From assembly GCA_031253995.1 (NCBI GenBank), contig JAIRVG010000067.1, positions 1-56,656 of the forward strand: a stretch of DNA of 56,656 nt, written 5' to 3'. The notes below the pieces were generated by a model. It was given only the letters and a program-made list of their open reading frames with translations. It was not told where the DNA came from and made no database searches. The translations under genes and the position numbers were made by a program. Each line of letters opens with the position of its first letter. Position 1 is the stretch's first letter. Below are positions 8,104 through 15,213 of this stretch, piece by piece. The stretch is from Paucimonas sp. (GTDB lineage: Bacteria; Pseudomonadota; Gammaproteobacteria; Pseudomonadales; Pseudomonadaceae).

Positions 8104-8109
8104 TACACT
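8104..8109 (+). promoter_or_regulatory. Candidate -10 element of the HIT gene
   Basis: TACACT ends 30 bp before the GTG start. No clear -35 is visible. It is part of a recurring spacing pattern in this window. Confidence 0.3.
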
Positions 8110-8139
8110 CGGGCCCGACCACCACCATGGAGAAGCGTT

Positions 8140-8478
8140 GTGGATACTATCTTCACCAAGATCATCAACCGGGAAATCCCGGCGAAGATCATCTACGAGG
8201 ACGACCAGGTCCTGGCGTTCCACGATATCGCCCCGCAAGCACCGGTGCATTTCCTGGTCATCCCGAAAAAGCCGATCCGCACCCTCAACGACCTCACCGA
8301 GGAAGACAAGGGCCTGGCCGGGCACATCCTGTTCACCGCCCAGCGCCTGGCCAAGGAACTGGGTTGCGAGGACGGCTTCCGCGTCGTGATGAACTGCAAC
8401 GAGCTGGGCGGCCAGACCGTCTATCACATCCACATGCACGTCCTTGGCCAGCGTCAGATGCACTGGCCGCCGGGCTGA
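8140..8478 (+). CDS. HIT-family nucleotide-binding protein (HinT-like)
   Basis: A small histidine-triad hydrolase of nucleoside phosphoramidates or AMP conjugates. The 112-residue protein has the full triad HIHMH at 96-100 and the typical C-terminal MHWPPG. The start codon is GTG, supported by GGAGA 5-8 bp upstream; an out-of-frame ATG at 8127 is not used. It lies in the chain of short plus-strand genes before coq7 but has no obvious functional link with them. Confidence 0.9.
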   Translation: MDTIFTKIINREIPAKIIYEDDQVLAFHDIAPQAPVHFLVIPKKPIRTLNDLTEEDKGLAGHILFTAQRLAKELGCEDGFRVVMNCNELGGQTVYHIHMHVLGQRQMHWPPG

Positions 8479-8509
8479 TCCAGCGCAAGCCCTGTCACGG
8501 GGATTGGGT

Positions 8510-8515
8510 TAGACT
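8510..8515 (+). promoter_or_regulatory. Candidate -10 element of coq7
   Basis: TAGACT ends 28 bp before the coq7 ATG. The -35 is not recognisable. Confidence 0.35.
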
Positions 8516-8543
8516 GTCGGGCACATTCTTGCGGAGGTGCCCG

Positions 8544-9191
8544 ATGGCTACCGAACGTCAATACTCGCCGCTCGACCGCTTGTTGCTGCAGGCCGACACC
8601 GCCATGCGCACCTTGCTGCCCTTCAGCGGCCAACCCACCCGCCCGTCTCCTGCGATCGTCCAGCCCGAAGCCGAGCTCGACGACAAGCAGACCCGCCATA
8701 TCGCCGGCCTCATGCGCATCAACCACACCGGTGAAGTCTGCGCCCAGGCGCTCTATCAGGGCCAGGCCCTGACCGCCAAGCTGCCGGAAGTGCGCAAGGC
8801 GATGGAGCAGGCCGCCGACGAAGAAATCGACCACCTGGTCTGGTGCGAGCAACGCATTCGCCAGCTGGGCAGTTCCCCCAGCGTGCTCAACCCGCTGTTC
8901 TACGGCATGTCCTTCGGTATCGGCGCGGTTGCCGGCCTGATCAGCGACAAGGTCAGCCTGGGCTTCGTCGCCGCCACCGAGCACCAGGTGTGCAAGCACC
9001 TCGACGAGCACCTGGAGCAGATCCCGCCGGAAGACGAGAAGTCCCGGGCGATCCTCGAACAGATGCGCATCGACGAGGAACACCACGCCGACATGGCGCT
9101 GGATGCCGGCGGCTTCCGCTTCCCGGCCCCGGTCAAGTTCGGCATGAGCCTGATGGCCAAGGTCATGACCAAAAGTACCTACCGCATCTGA
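8544..9191 (+). CDS. coq7: Demethoxyubiquinone hydroxylase Coq7
   Basis: Di-iron monooxygenase that adds the C6 hydroxyl in ubiquinone synthesis, the aerobic counterpart of UbiF. The 215-residue protein contains the paired iron-binding motifs of the family: RINHTGEVCAQALY, EEIDHLVW, TEHQVCKHLDEHL and DEEHHADMA. Length is normal for proteobacterial Coq7. The start MATERQYSPLDR is chosen because GGAGGTG stands 7 bp before it; the open frame upstream overlaps the HIT gene and is not plausible. A membrane-protein gene follows after 7 bp. Confidence 0.95.
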   Translation: MATERQYSPLDRLLLQADTAMRTLLPFSGQPTRPSPAIVQPEAELDDKQTRHIAGLMRINHTGEVCAQALYQGQALTAKLPEVRKAMEQAADEEIDHLVWCEQRIRQLGSSPSVLNPLFYGMSFGIGAVAGLISDKVSLGFVAATEHQVCKHLDEHLEQIPPEDEKSRAILEQMRIDEEHHADMALDAGGFRFPAPVKFGMSLMAKVMTKSTYRI

Positions 9192-9198
9192 GCTGCCC

Positions 9199-10239
9199 AT
9201 GGCCGAGCGCTTCGAGGCAAAGGACCTGGCCCGTGCTGTTGATGCGGGCCTGCTGAGTCGCGAGCAGGAGCAGGCGCTGCTGGGCTTCCTGCGCCAGCAA
9301 CCGCTGCAACAGCCCGGTTTCCAGTTGGCCCACGTGGCCTTCTACCTTGGCGCCCTGCTGATCATGGGCGCCATGGGCTGGCTGCTCAGCGAAGCCTGGA
9401 TGCGCATCGGCGATGGCGCCCTGCTTGGCGTCGCCCTTCTCTACATCACCCTGTTGACCGGCGCCGGCCTGGCCATGCAACGCCGTGGGCAGACGATTCC
9501 CGGCGGCGTGCTCGCCGCGGTGGCGGTCAGCATCGTGCCGCTGGCGGTGTTCGCCATCGAGCGCCTGACGGGTTTCTGGCCGCTGGATGATGTCCAGGGC
9601 GAGTATCACGACTACTACCGCTACGTGCAGGGCGGCTGGCTGCTGATGGAGGTGGCCACGGTGTGCGCCGGCCTGCTGATGCTGCGGCTGATTCCCTTCC
9701 CGTTCATCGTCATGCCGATCGCCGTGGCGCTGTGGTTCATGTCCATGGACCTGAGCGAATGGTTTTACGGCGACATGTTCACCTGGGAGCAACGCAGGAC
9801 CGTCTCCCTATGGTTCGGGCTCGGCGTGCTGGTGGTGTTCGTGCTGATCGACGGCCGCACTCGCAAGGACTATGCGTTCTGGGGCTACCTGGCCGGGCTG
9901 CTGGCGTTCTGGGGCGGGCTGACCTCGATGAACAGCGACAGCGAGGTGGGCAAGGCGCTGTACTGCCTGATCAACGTGGGACTGATGCTGGTGGCGGTGC
10001 TGTTGCGCCGGCCGATGTTCATGGTCTTCGGCGCACTGGGCGTGGCCGCCTACCTCGGCTACCTCTCGTACGAGGTCTTTGCCGAATCGTTGCTGTTCCC
10101 GCTGGTGCTGAGCCTGATCGGCGTGGCGGTGATCGGCCTCGGCCTGCTCTACCAGAAGCACCGTGAGCGCCTCAGCGAAAAACTGCGCGCCGCACTGCCG
10201 GCCAGCCTGATGGACTGGCTGCCGGCCCTGCGGCGCTGA
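9199..10239 (+). CDS. Polytopic inner-membrane protein, unknown function (DUF2157-like)
   Basis: I do not recognise a specific function. The 346-residue protein starts with a soluble part of about 45 residues (AVDAGLLSREQEQALLGFL). At least eight hydrophobic helices follow, and it ends in a short basic tail. The N-terminal helix pair before the membrane part recalls DUF2157 proteins, but this is tentative. It begins 7 bp after coq7 and is probably co-transcribed. P. aeruginosa, as I recall, has speD next to coq7 at this place; here no speD is seen. Confidence 0.7.
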   Translation: MAERFEAKDLARAVDAGLLSREQEQALLGFLRQQPLQQPGFQLAHVAFYLGALLIMGAMGWLLSEAWMRIGDGALLGVALLYITLLTGAGLAMQRRGQTIPGGVLAAVAVSIVPLAVFAIERLTGFWPLDDVQGEYHDYYRYVQGGWLLMEVATVCAGLLMLRLIPFPFIVMPIAVALWFMSMDLSEWFYGDMFTWEQRRTVSLWFGLGVLVVFVLIDGRTRKDYAFWGYLAGLLAFWGGLTSMNSDSEVGKALYCLINVGLMLVAVLLRRPMFMVFGALGVAAYLGYLSYEVFAESLLFPLVLSLIGVAVIGLGLLYQKHRERLSEKLRAALPASLMDWLPALRR

Positions 10240-10243
10240 GGGC

Positions 10244-10666
10244 TCAGCCGAGTTCGACGATCTCGTAGCTGTGGGTGATATCCACACCCGCGCGGCCGAG
10301 CATGATCGACGCCGAGCAGTATTTCTCTGCCGACAGCTCCACCGCCCGCTTGACCTGGGCCTCCTTCAGCCCGCGGCCCTTGACCACGAAGCGCAGGTGG
10401 ATCCTGGTGAAGACCTTCGGATCCTCGTCGGCACGCTCGGCTTCGAGGAAGGCTTCGCAGCTCTCCACGGCCTGGCGGGATTTCTTCAGGATGCTGACCA
10501 CATCGAAGTTGCTGCAGCCACCCAGGCCCAGCAGCAGCATTTCCATCGGCCGAACACCCAGGTTGCGTCCGCCGGCCTCGGGCGGACCATCCATCACTAC
10601 GACATGGCCACTGCCCGATTCGCCCAGGAACATGGCCTCACCGGCCCACTGGATACGCGCCTTCAT
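10244..10666 (-). CDS. OsmC/Ohr-family peroxiredoxin-like protein
   Basis: Probable thiol-dependent hydroperoxide reductase. The 140-residue protein carries the two conserved cysteines of the family, C51 in GLGGCSNFDV and C117 in EKYCSASIM, in the usual spacing. OsmC, Ohr and YhfA subfamilies share this layout; the context next to vfr points to the YhfA-like group, whose substrate is unknown. It converges with the membrane-protein gene (4 bp gap) and diverges from vfr. Confidence 0.85.
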   Translation of the reverse strand: MKARIQWAGEAMFLGESGSGHVVVMDGPPEAGGRNLGVRPMEMLLLGLGGCSNFDVVSILKKSRQAVESCEAFLEAERADEDPKVFTRIHLRFVVKGRGLKEAQVKRAVELSAEKYCSASIMLGRAGVDITHSYEIVELG

Positions 10667-10820
10667 AACCCGCTCTCCGCATCTCGAAAAAAATGGCTGC
10701 CAGCTTAGTCCTTACAGGCACCAGCGAAAAGGCTTAAGCGTTCGAGTAAATATGCCGATACAGGGACTGTGTCTGATAAACTGACGCCAAATTGATGGCG
10801 TTTTGCACCCATCCCAAAAC

Positions 10821-10826
10821 TATAAA
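10821..10826 (+). promoter_or_regulatory. Candidate -10 element of vfr
   Basis: TATAAA lies 32 bp before the vfr start in an AT-rich stretch. No good -35 is found at 16-18 bp. A short inverted repeat ACGCCA/TGGCGT (about 10791-10806) lies just upstream. No convincing cAMP-receptor site was found. Confidence 0.35.
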
Positions 10827-10858
10827 TACTCACGGACCGCGTATTTCGGGGCTTAACC

Positions 10859-11503
10859 ATGGTTGCCGCAACACTTTCAGCCAAGATCAAGAACGTCGAC
10901 AAGCTGCTCGCGCATTGCCAGCGCCGCCGCTTCCCGGCCAAAAGCAACATCCTCAGTGCCGGCGACACGGCCGAGACCCTGTCGTTCATCGTCAAGGGCT
11001 CGGTGACCATCCTGATCGAGGGCGACGATGGCCGGGAAATGATCATCGCCTACCTCAACAGCGGCGACTTCTTCGGCGAACTCGGCCTCTTCGAACCAGC
11101 GGGCAAGGAACAGCAGCGCAGTGCCTGGGTACGGGCCAAGACCGAGTGCGAAGTAGCGGAAATCAGCTACGAGAAATTCCGTGAACTGGCACGCCAGGAC
11201 CAGGACATTCTCTACGCCCTGGGCAGCCAGATGGCCCAGCGCCTGCGCAACACCACACGCAAGGTCGGCGACCTGGCGTTCTTCGACGTGACCGGCCGGG
11301 TCGCCCGCTGCCTGCTGGAGCTGTGCAAGCAGCCGGACGCCATGACCCACCCCGATGGCATGCAGATCAAGATCACCCGTCAGGAAATCGGTCGTATCGT
11401 CGGCTGTTCGCGGGAGATGGTCGGTCGCGTTCTCAAGGACCTCGAAGAACGCAACCTGGTGGACGTGAAGGGCAAGACCATGGTGGTCTACGGCACCCGT
11501 TAA
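10859..11503 (+). CDS. vfr: cAMP-activated global regulator Vfr/Crp
   Basis: A CRP-family transcription factor, in P. aeruginosa the virulence factor regulator. In P. putida the orthologue works with very low cAMP levels. The 214-residue protein has an N-terminal cyclic-nucleotide-binding domain with GDFFGELGLFEP followed by QRSAWVRAKTECEV (the cAMP pocket). A dimerisation helix comes next, and a C-terminal winged helix whose recognition region reads TRQEIGRIVGCSREMVGRVLKDLE. Its 3' end overlaps that of the convergent lipoate-ligase-like gene by 4 bp. It diverges from the OsmC gene over a 190-bp spacer. Confidence 0.95.
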   Translation: MVAATLSAKIKNVDKLLAHCQRRRFPAKSNILSAGDTAETLSFIVKGSVTILIEGDDGREMIIAYLNSGDFFGELGLFEPAGKEQQRSAWVRAKTECEVAEISYEKFRELARQDQDILYALGSQMAQRLRNTTRKVGDLAFFDVTGRVARCLLELCKQPDAMTHPDGMQIKITRQEIGRIVGCSREMVGRVLKDLEERNLVDVKGKTMVVYGTR

Positions 11504-12204
11504 TCCTGCGGGATGGCCGCGAGGGTCCGGGCGTAGGCCTGGGCCAGCCGCTCCAGCAGCGGCGCCTCGGGTACCACTTCGTGCAGGGCGATGTGGCTGT
11601 CGGCCAGGCAGCGCTGCTCCAGCTCGCAGCATTCGTTGAAGCGGTTGACCGCCGCCACCATCGACTCGCGCTCGTTATCCAGCAACAGTGCACCGTGCAC
11701 CAGCACCACCGGACGCTTGCCCTCGCGGCCCTGGCGCCAGCGCTGGGCCGTGCCGACCAGCTTGCGGCCGTTGAGATTGACGTTGTAGCGGCCGTCGCAG
11801 AACGCGCCCTCGATCTCGCCCACGGACGCCAGCCCACCCCATTCCTGCAAGACCTCGCACAGCGGCTGGCACAGGCGCTCGTAGGCGTTCTCGATGCGGT
11901 TATGGTCGCCCTCGCTGCGCGGTGCCACATAGACCAGGGCGATGTTGATCACTGCCGGTGATTGCGGCACCGGCTCGCCACCGGTCTCGCGCAGCAAGAC
12001 CGGCCAGCCGGAAATCGCCAGCTCGCCGCACGCGGCCTCGAATCCTTCCAGCCGACTCATGCGCCGCGGCATCACCAGGGCGCGGTCGGTGGGGCGCCAG
12101 AACAGCAGGCCATGGTCCTTTTCGCCCTTGCACACGGCTGCCAGCAGATCCTGCTCGGCATGCAGGCCGGCTTCGACGGTGACGGCTACGGGTTGTTCGC
12201 TCAT
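11500..12204 (-). CDS. Biotin/lipoate protein ligase-like protein (BPL_LplA_LipB fold)
   Basis: A 234-residue protein of the lipoate/biotin ligase fold. The diagnostic segment GRYNVNLNGRKLVGTAQRW places a lysine at about 148, equivalent to the catalytic lysine of LplA and LipM/LipL-type transferases. The N-terminal half has the DRALVMPRR and GG-type substrate loop. A full LplA ligase is longer (about 330 residues with an accessory domain), so this may be an amidotransferase-type or a scavenging protein; the substrate is unproven. It stands between vfr and trpC with no operon partner. Confidence 0.65.
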   Translation of the reverse strand: MSEQPVAVTVEAGLHAEQDLLAAVCKGEKDHGLLFWRPTDRALVMPRRMSRLEGFEAACGELAISGWPVLLRETGGEPVPQSPAVINIALVYVAPRSEGDHNRIENAYERLCQPLCEVLQEWGGLASVGEIEGAFCDGRYNVNLNGRKLVGTAQRWRQGREGKRPVVLVHGALLLDNERESMVAAVNRFNECCELEQRCLADSHIALHEVVPEAPLLERLAQAYARTLAAIPQD

Positions 12205-12239
12205 AGGGTTCTTTCCTTTAAACCTTGGCTGTTGCTGAT

Positions 12240-12319
12240 GGCCTCATCGCTGGCAAGCCAGCTCCCACAGGGACTGCATGCACCGTACCTGTGGGAGCTG
12301 GCTTGCCAGCGATGAGGCC
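12240..12319. repeat. REPIN: perfect 32-bp inverted REP pair
   Basis: Two Pseudomonas REP sequences face each other. The arm at 12240-12271 (starts GGCCTCATCGCTGGC) and the arm at 12288-12319 are perfect complements around a 16-nt spacer containing GCATGC. It lies between the lipoate-ligase-like gene and the trpC terminator. Confidence 0.9.
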
Positions 12320-12350
12320 AGAACAGACAACATCATTGTCCAGCCTGAAA

Positions 12351-12375
12351 TAAAAAAGCCGGCAAACGCCGGCTT
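12351..12375 (-). terminator. Intrinsic terminator of trpGDC
   Basis: On the minus strand AGCCGGC-GTTT-GCCGGCT forms a 7-bp stem followed by TTTTTTA. It is 9 bp beyond the trpC stop codon and is a textbook rho-independent terminator. Confidence 0.9.
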
Positions 12376-12383
12376 CGAATCGA

Positions 12384-13199
12384 TCAGTCAGGCACGCCCC
12401 CGGGGAAGAACAGACGCTGCAGCTCCACACCCGGCTCCTCGGCACGCATGAACGCTTCGCCAACGAGGAAAGAATAGACCTCGTTGATTTCCATCAGCTC
12501 GACATCGGCCCGGTTGAGAATGCCGCTCTCGGTGATGGCCAGGCGATCCCTAGGGATGCGCGGCAACAGGTCGAGGGTGGTTTCCAGGCTGACCTCGAAG
12601 GTGTGCAGGTTGCGGTTGTTGACCCCAACCAGCGGCGTGTCGAGGGTCTTCAGCGCGCGCTCCAGCTCGTCGCCGTCATGCACTTCCACCAGCACGTCGA
12701 GGCCGACGCTCTTGGCGGTGGCGGCCAGCTCGGCCATCTTCACGTCGTCCAGGGCGGAGACGATCAGCAGCACGCAGTCGGCGCCCAGGGCACGGGCTTC
12801 GACGATCTGGTACGGATCGATCATGAAGTCCTTGCGGATCACCGGCAATTGCACCGCGGCGCGGGCCTGCTGCAGATAGACGTCGGCGCCCTGGAAATAA
12901 TCGACATCGGTCAGCACCGACAGGCAGGTCGCCCCGCCCTTCTCGTAGCTGACGGCGATTTCCGCAGGCACGAAGTTCTCGCGGATCACGCCCTTGCTCG
13001 GCGAGGCCTTCTTGATCTCGGCGATCACGGCAGGCTGCTTGCGTTTAGCCTGCTCGATCAGCGCGTTGGCGAAACCGCGCGGCGCGTCGGCGGCTGCGGC
13101 CAGGCGCTCCAGTTCAGCCAGGCTGACCCGGGCGCTGCGCTCGGCGACTTCCTCGATCTTGCGGGCAAGGATGTTTTCCAGAACCGTCGGTACGCTCAT
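12384..13199 (-). CDS. trpC: Indole-3-glycerol phosphate synthase
   Basis: Closes the indole ring in tryptophan synthesis, converting carboxyphenylamino-deoxyribulose phosphate to indoleglycerol phosphate. The 271-residue TIM barrel has the N-terminal IAEIKKASPSKG with catalytic Lys, followed by DVDYFQG, PVIRKDFMID and GVNNRNL. It is a stand-alone TrpC without the TrpF domain found in E. coli. Its start overlaps the trpD stop by 4 bp (ATGA), so the two are coupled. A strong terminator follows. Confidence 0.97.
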   Translation of the reverse strand: MSVPTVLENILARKIEEVAERSARVSLAELERLAAAADAPRGFANALIEQAKRKQPAVIAEIKKASPSKGVIRENFVPAEIAVSYEKGGATCLSVLTDVDYFQGADVYLQQARAAVQLPVIRKDFMIDPYQIVEARALGADCVLLIVSALDDVKMAELAATAKSVGLDVLVEVHDGDELERALKTLDTPLVGVNNRNLHTFEVSLETTLDLLPRIPRDRLAITESGILNRADVELMEINEVYSFLVGEAFMRAEEPGVELQRLFFPGGVPD

Positions 13200-14245
13200 C
13201 CTTCATTCTCCAGTTTGAATACCGCGGTAAAGGCGCCCAGCTCTTCCATCTTTTCCCGGGCGAGGCCGGTGTGAAGCGCGTCGTGGGCCAGCTCGACACC
13301 TTGCTTGAGGGTCATTGCCAGGTCCGCCGCATAGAGTGCGGCGCCCGCGTTGAGGACGATCATCTCGGCAGCCTTCTGGCCGTTTTCGGTCTTGCGTCGG
13401 CCGATCGCATCGCGGATCAGCGCCAGCGACTCTTCCGGGCCACTGACCGCCAGGCCGTGCAGGCTCTGGCTCTTCATGCCGAGGTCTTCCGGCTCGACCC
13501 AGTACTCGGTGATCTCGCCATTCTTCAGCTCCGCAACGAAGGTCGGCGCGGCGAGGCTGAACTCGTCCAGGCCATCCTTCGAATGCACCACCAGCACGTG
13601 CTTGCTGCCGAGGCGCTGCAACACTTCCGCCAGCGGACGGCACAGGGCCTGGGTGAACACGCCGACGACCTGGTGCTTTACACCAGCCGGATTCGTAAGC
13701 GGGCCGAGCATGTTGAACAGGGTTCGCAGACCCAGGTCGCGGCGCGGGCCGGCGGCGTATTTCATGGCGCGATGGTGGGTCTGGGCGAACATGAAGCCGA
13801 TGCCCACGCTGTCGATGCAGCGAGCGACCTGGACTGGCGTCAGGTTCAGGTAGATGCCTGCGGCTTCCAGCAGGTCGGCGCTGCCGCTCTTGCCGGACAC
13901 CGCGCGGTTGCCATGCTTGGCCACGGTGCAGCCAGCGGCGGCGACGACGAAGGCCGAGCCGGTGGAGACGTTGAAGATGTTGGCGCCGTCGCCGCCGGTG
14001 CCGACGATGTCGACCACGCCGTCGAGGGTCTCCAGTTCGACCTTGTCCGCCAGCTCACGCATGACGGACACCGCACCGGTGATCTCGTCGATGCTCTCGC
14101 TCTTCATGCGCATGCCCATCAGGAAGGCGCCGATCTGCGCCTCCGTGCACTGGCCGGTCATGATCTCGCGCATCACGTCGCGCATTTCCTCGGTGGACAG
14201 GTCCAGGTGGCCGACGATCCGGCCCAGGGCAGTCTTGATATCCAT
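13196..14245 (-). CDS. trpD: Anthranilate phosphoribosyltransferase
   Basis: Joins anthranilate and PRPP to phosphoribosylanthranilate. The 349-residue protein has an N-terminal helical domain and the PRPP-binding glycine loop GTGGDGANIFNVST (about 82-95), then KHGNRAVSGKSGSADLLEAAG. It is separate from TrpG, unlike the fused E. coli enzyme. It begins 9 bp after the trpG stop and overlaps trpC by 4 bp. Confidence 0.97.
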   Translation of the reverse strand: MDIKTALGRIVGHLDLSTEEMRDVMREIMTGQCTEAQIGAFLMGMRMKSESIDEITGAVSVMRELADKVELETLDGVVDIVGTGGDGANIFNVSTGSAFVVAAAGCTVAKHGNRAVSGKSGSADLLEAAGIYLNLTPVQVARCIDSVGIGFMFAQTHHRAMKYAAGPRRDLGLRTLFNMLGPLTNPAGVKHQVVGVFTQALCRPLAEVLQRLGSKHVLVVHSKDGLDEFSLAAPTFVAELKNGEITEYWVEPEDLGMKSQSLHGLAVSGPEESLALIRDAIGRRKTENGQKAAEMIVLNAGAALYAADLAMTLKQGVELAHDALHTGLAREKMEELGAFTAVFKLENEG

Positions 14246-14254
14246 GCTCAGTCC

Positions 14255-14848
14255 TTAACGGCGGCCGCCGGTCTGCTTGAGGAAGTTGGCGAACAGCGCG
14301 TGGCCCTGCTCGGTGAGGATCGACTCGGGGTGGAACTGCACGCCCTCGATGTTCAGGGTCTTGTGGCGCAGGCCCATGATCTCGTCGACGGAACCGTCTT
14401 CGAAGGCGGTCCAGGCGGTCATTTCCAGGCAGTCCGGCAGGGTCTCGCGCTTGACCACCAGCGAGTGGTAGCGGGTCACGGTCAGCGGGTTGTTGAGGCC
14501 GGCGAACACGCCCTTGTCCTCGTGGACGACCGGGCTGGTCTTGCCGTGCATCACCTGGCGGGCACGCACGACGTCACCGCCGAAGGCCTGGCCGATGGAC
14601 TGGTGCCCCAGGCACACGCCGAGGATCGGCAGCTTGCCGGCGAAGTGGTGGATGGCGGCGATGGACACGCCGGCCTCGGTCGGGGTGCACGGACCGGGGG
14701 AGACGACGATGCGCTCCGGTTGCAGGGCTTCGATCTGTTCGATGGTCAGTTCGTCGTTGCGAATGACCTTGACCTCTGCCCCCAGCTCGCCGAAGTACTG
14801 GACGACGTTGTAGGTGAAGGAGTCGTAGTTGTCGATCATCAGTAACAT
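14255..14848 (-). CDS. trpG: Anthranilate synthase glutaminase subunit
   Basis: Supplies ammonia from glutamine to TrpE for anthranilate formation. The 197-residue class I glutamine amidotransferase has the nucleophile C79 in GVCLGHQ and the His173-Pro-Glu175 pair in VQFHPES. The start codon at 14848 has only a distant GAGG. It heads the trpGDC operon, which is preceded by a leader peptide with two Trp codons and a terminator hairpin, so expression should fall when charged tRNA-Trp is plentiful. A pabA function is also possible for such proteins, but the trp context settles the name. Confidence 0.95.
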   Translation of the reverse strand: MLLMIDNYDSFTYNVVQYFGELGAEVKVIRNDELTIEQIEALQPERIVVSPGPCTPTEAGVSIAAIHHFAGKLPILGVCLGHQSIGQAFGGDVVRARQVMHGKTSPVVHEDKGVFAGLNNPLTVTRYHSLVVKRETLPDCLEMTAWTAFEDGSVDEIMGLRHKTLNIEGVQFHPESILTEQGHALFANFLKQTGGRR

Positions 14849-14969
14849 CTGGGTTCAACCTCTTGAATACTGACTTTGAATGGCGCCTTCCCGACTGCTG
14901 ACATGCAGTTCCACCCCCGCCAGTCGTTTCGAACTGTTGCAGAGGTATGTGGAAACGTTTCAGAAAGGC

Positions 14970-14995
14970 AAAAAACAACGGGCCGGAAAACCGGC
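14970..14995 (-). terminator. trpGDC attenuator terminator
   Basis: On the minus strand GCCGG-TTTT-CCGGC (14982-14995) is followed by CCGTTG and a TTTTTT run (14970-14975). It begins 11 bp after the leader-peptide stop codon and about 120 bp before trpG, the arrangement of a transcription attenuator. Confidence 0.8.
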
Positions 14996-15006
14996 AGGAG
15001 ATAAAG

Positions 15007-15051
15007 TCAGGCGCGCCAACGCCAACGGGCGTGGGCCTTGATAACGCGCAT
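15007..15051 (-). CDS. trpL: trp leader peptide of trpGDC
   Basis: A 14-codon ORF encoding MRVIKAHARWRWRA, then TGA. The two Trp codons separated by one Arg codon are the sensor: ribosomes stall there when charged tRNA-Trp is scarce, and the downstream terminator (14970-14995) then fails to form. It shares its C-terminal ARWRWRA and long DNA identity with the leader before trpE. Attenuation of both trpE and trpGDC is known for P. putida, which supports the call; the folding of the antiterminator was not worked out here. Confidence 0.85.
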   Translation of the reverse strand: MRVIKAHARWRWRA

Positions 15052-15213
15052 CAAGAGTTTGCTGACGATCAACACGGGGTAGGTCTCGTTCATACGTTTC
15101 GGCACAGTAGCTTACGGAAACAATCACTGCAATATGGGCAGGTCAGTAAGCGATGGATTTGCTACCTTCAATCGGCGCAATGCCCAAAAACAACGACAAG
15201 AAGGACTCTTGCG

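Noticed and set aside
10741..10800. cAMP-receptor (Vfr) site before vfr
   Set aside because: CTGTGTCTGATAAACTGACG only loosely fits TGTGA-n6-TCACA; too few matches to call.
13271..14845. 524-codon plus-strand frame opposite trpD and trpG
   Set aside because: Antisense shadow; no motif and it covers two genes of another operon.
14947..15213. Upstream extension of estA by 89 codons
   Set aside because: It runs through the trp attenuator and leader peptide; the signal peptide begins at 15214 with a proper ribosome site.
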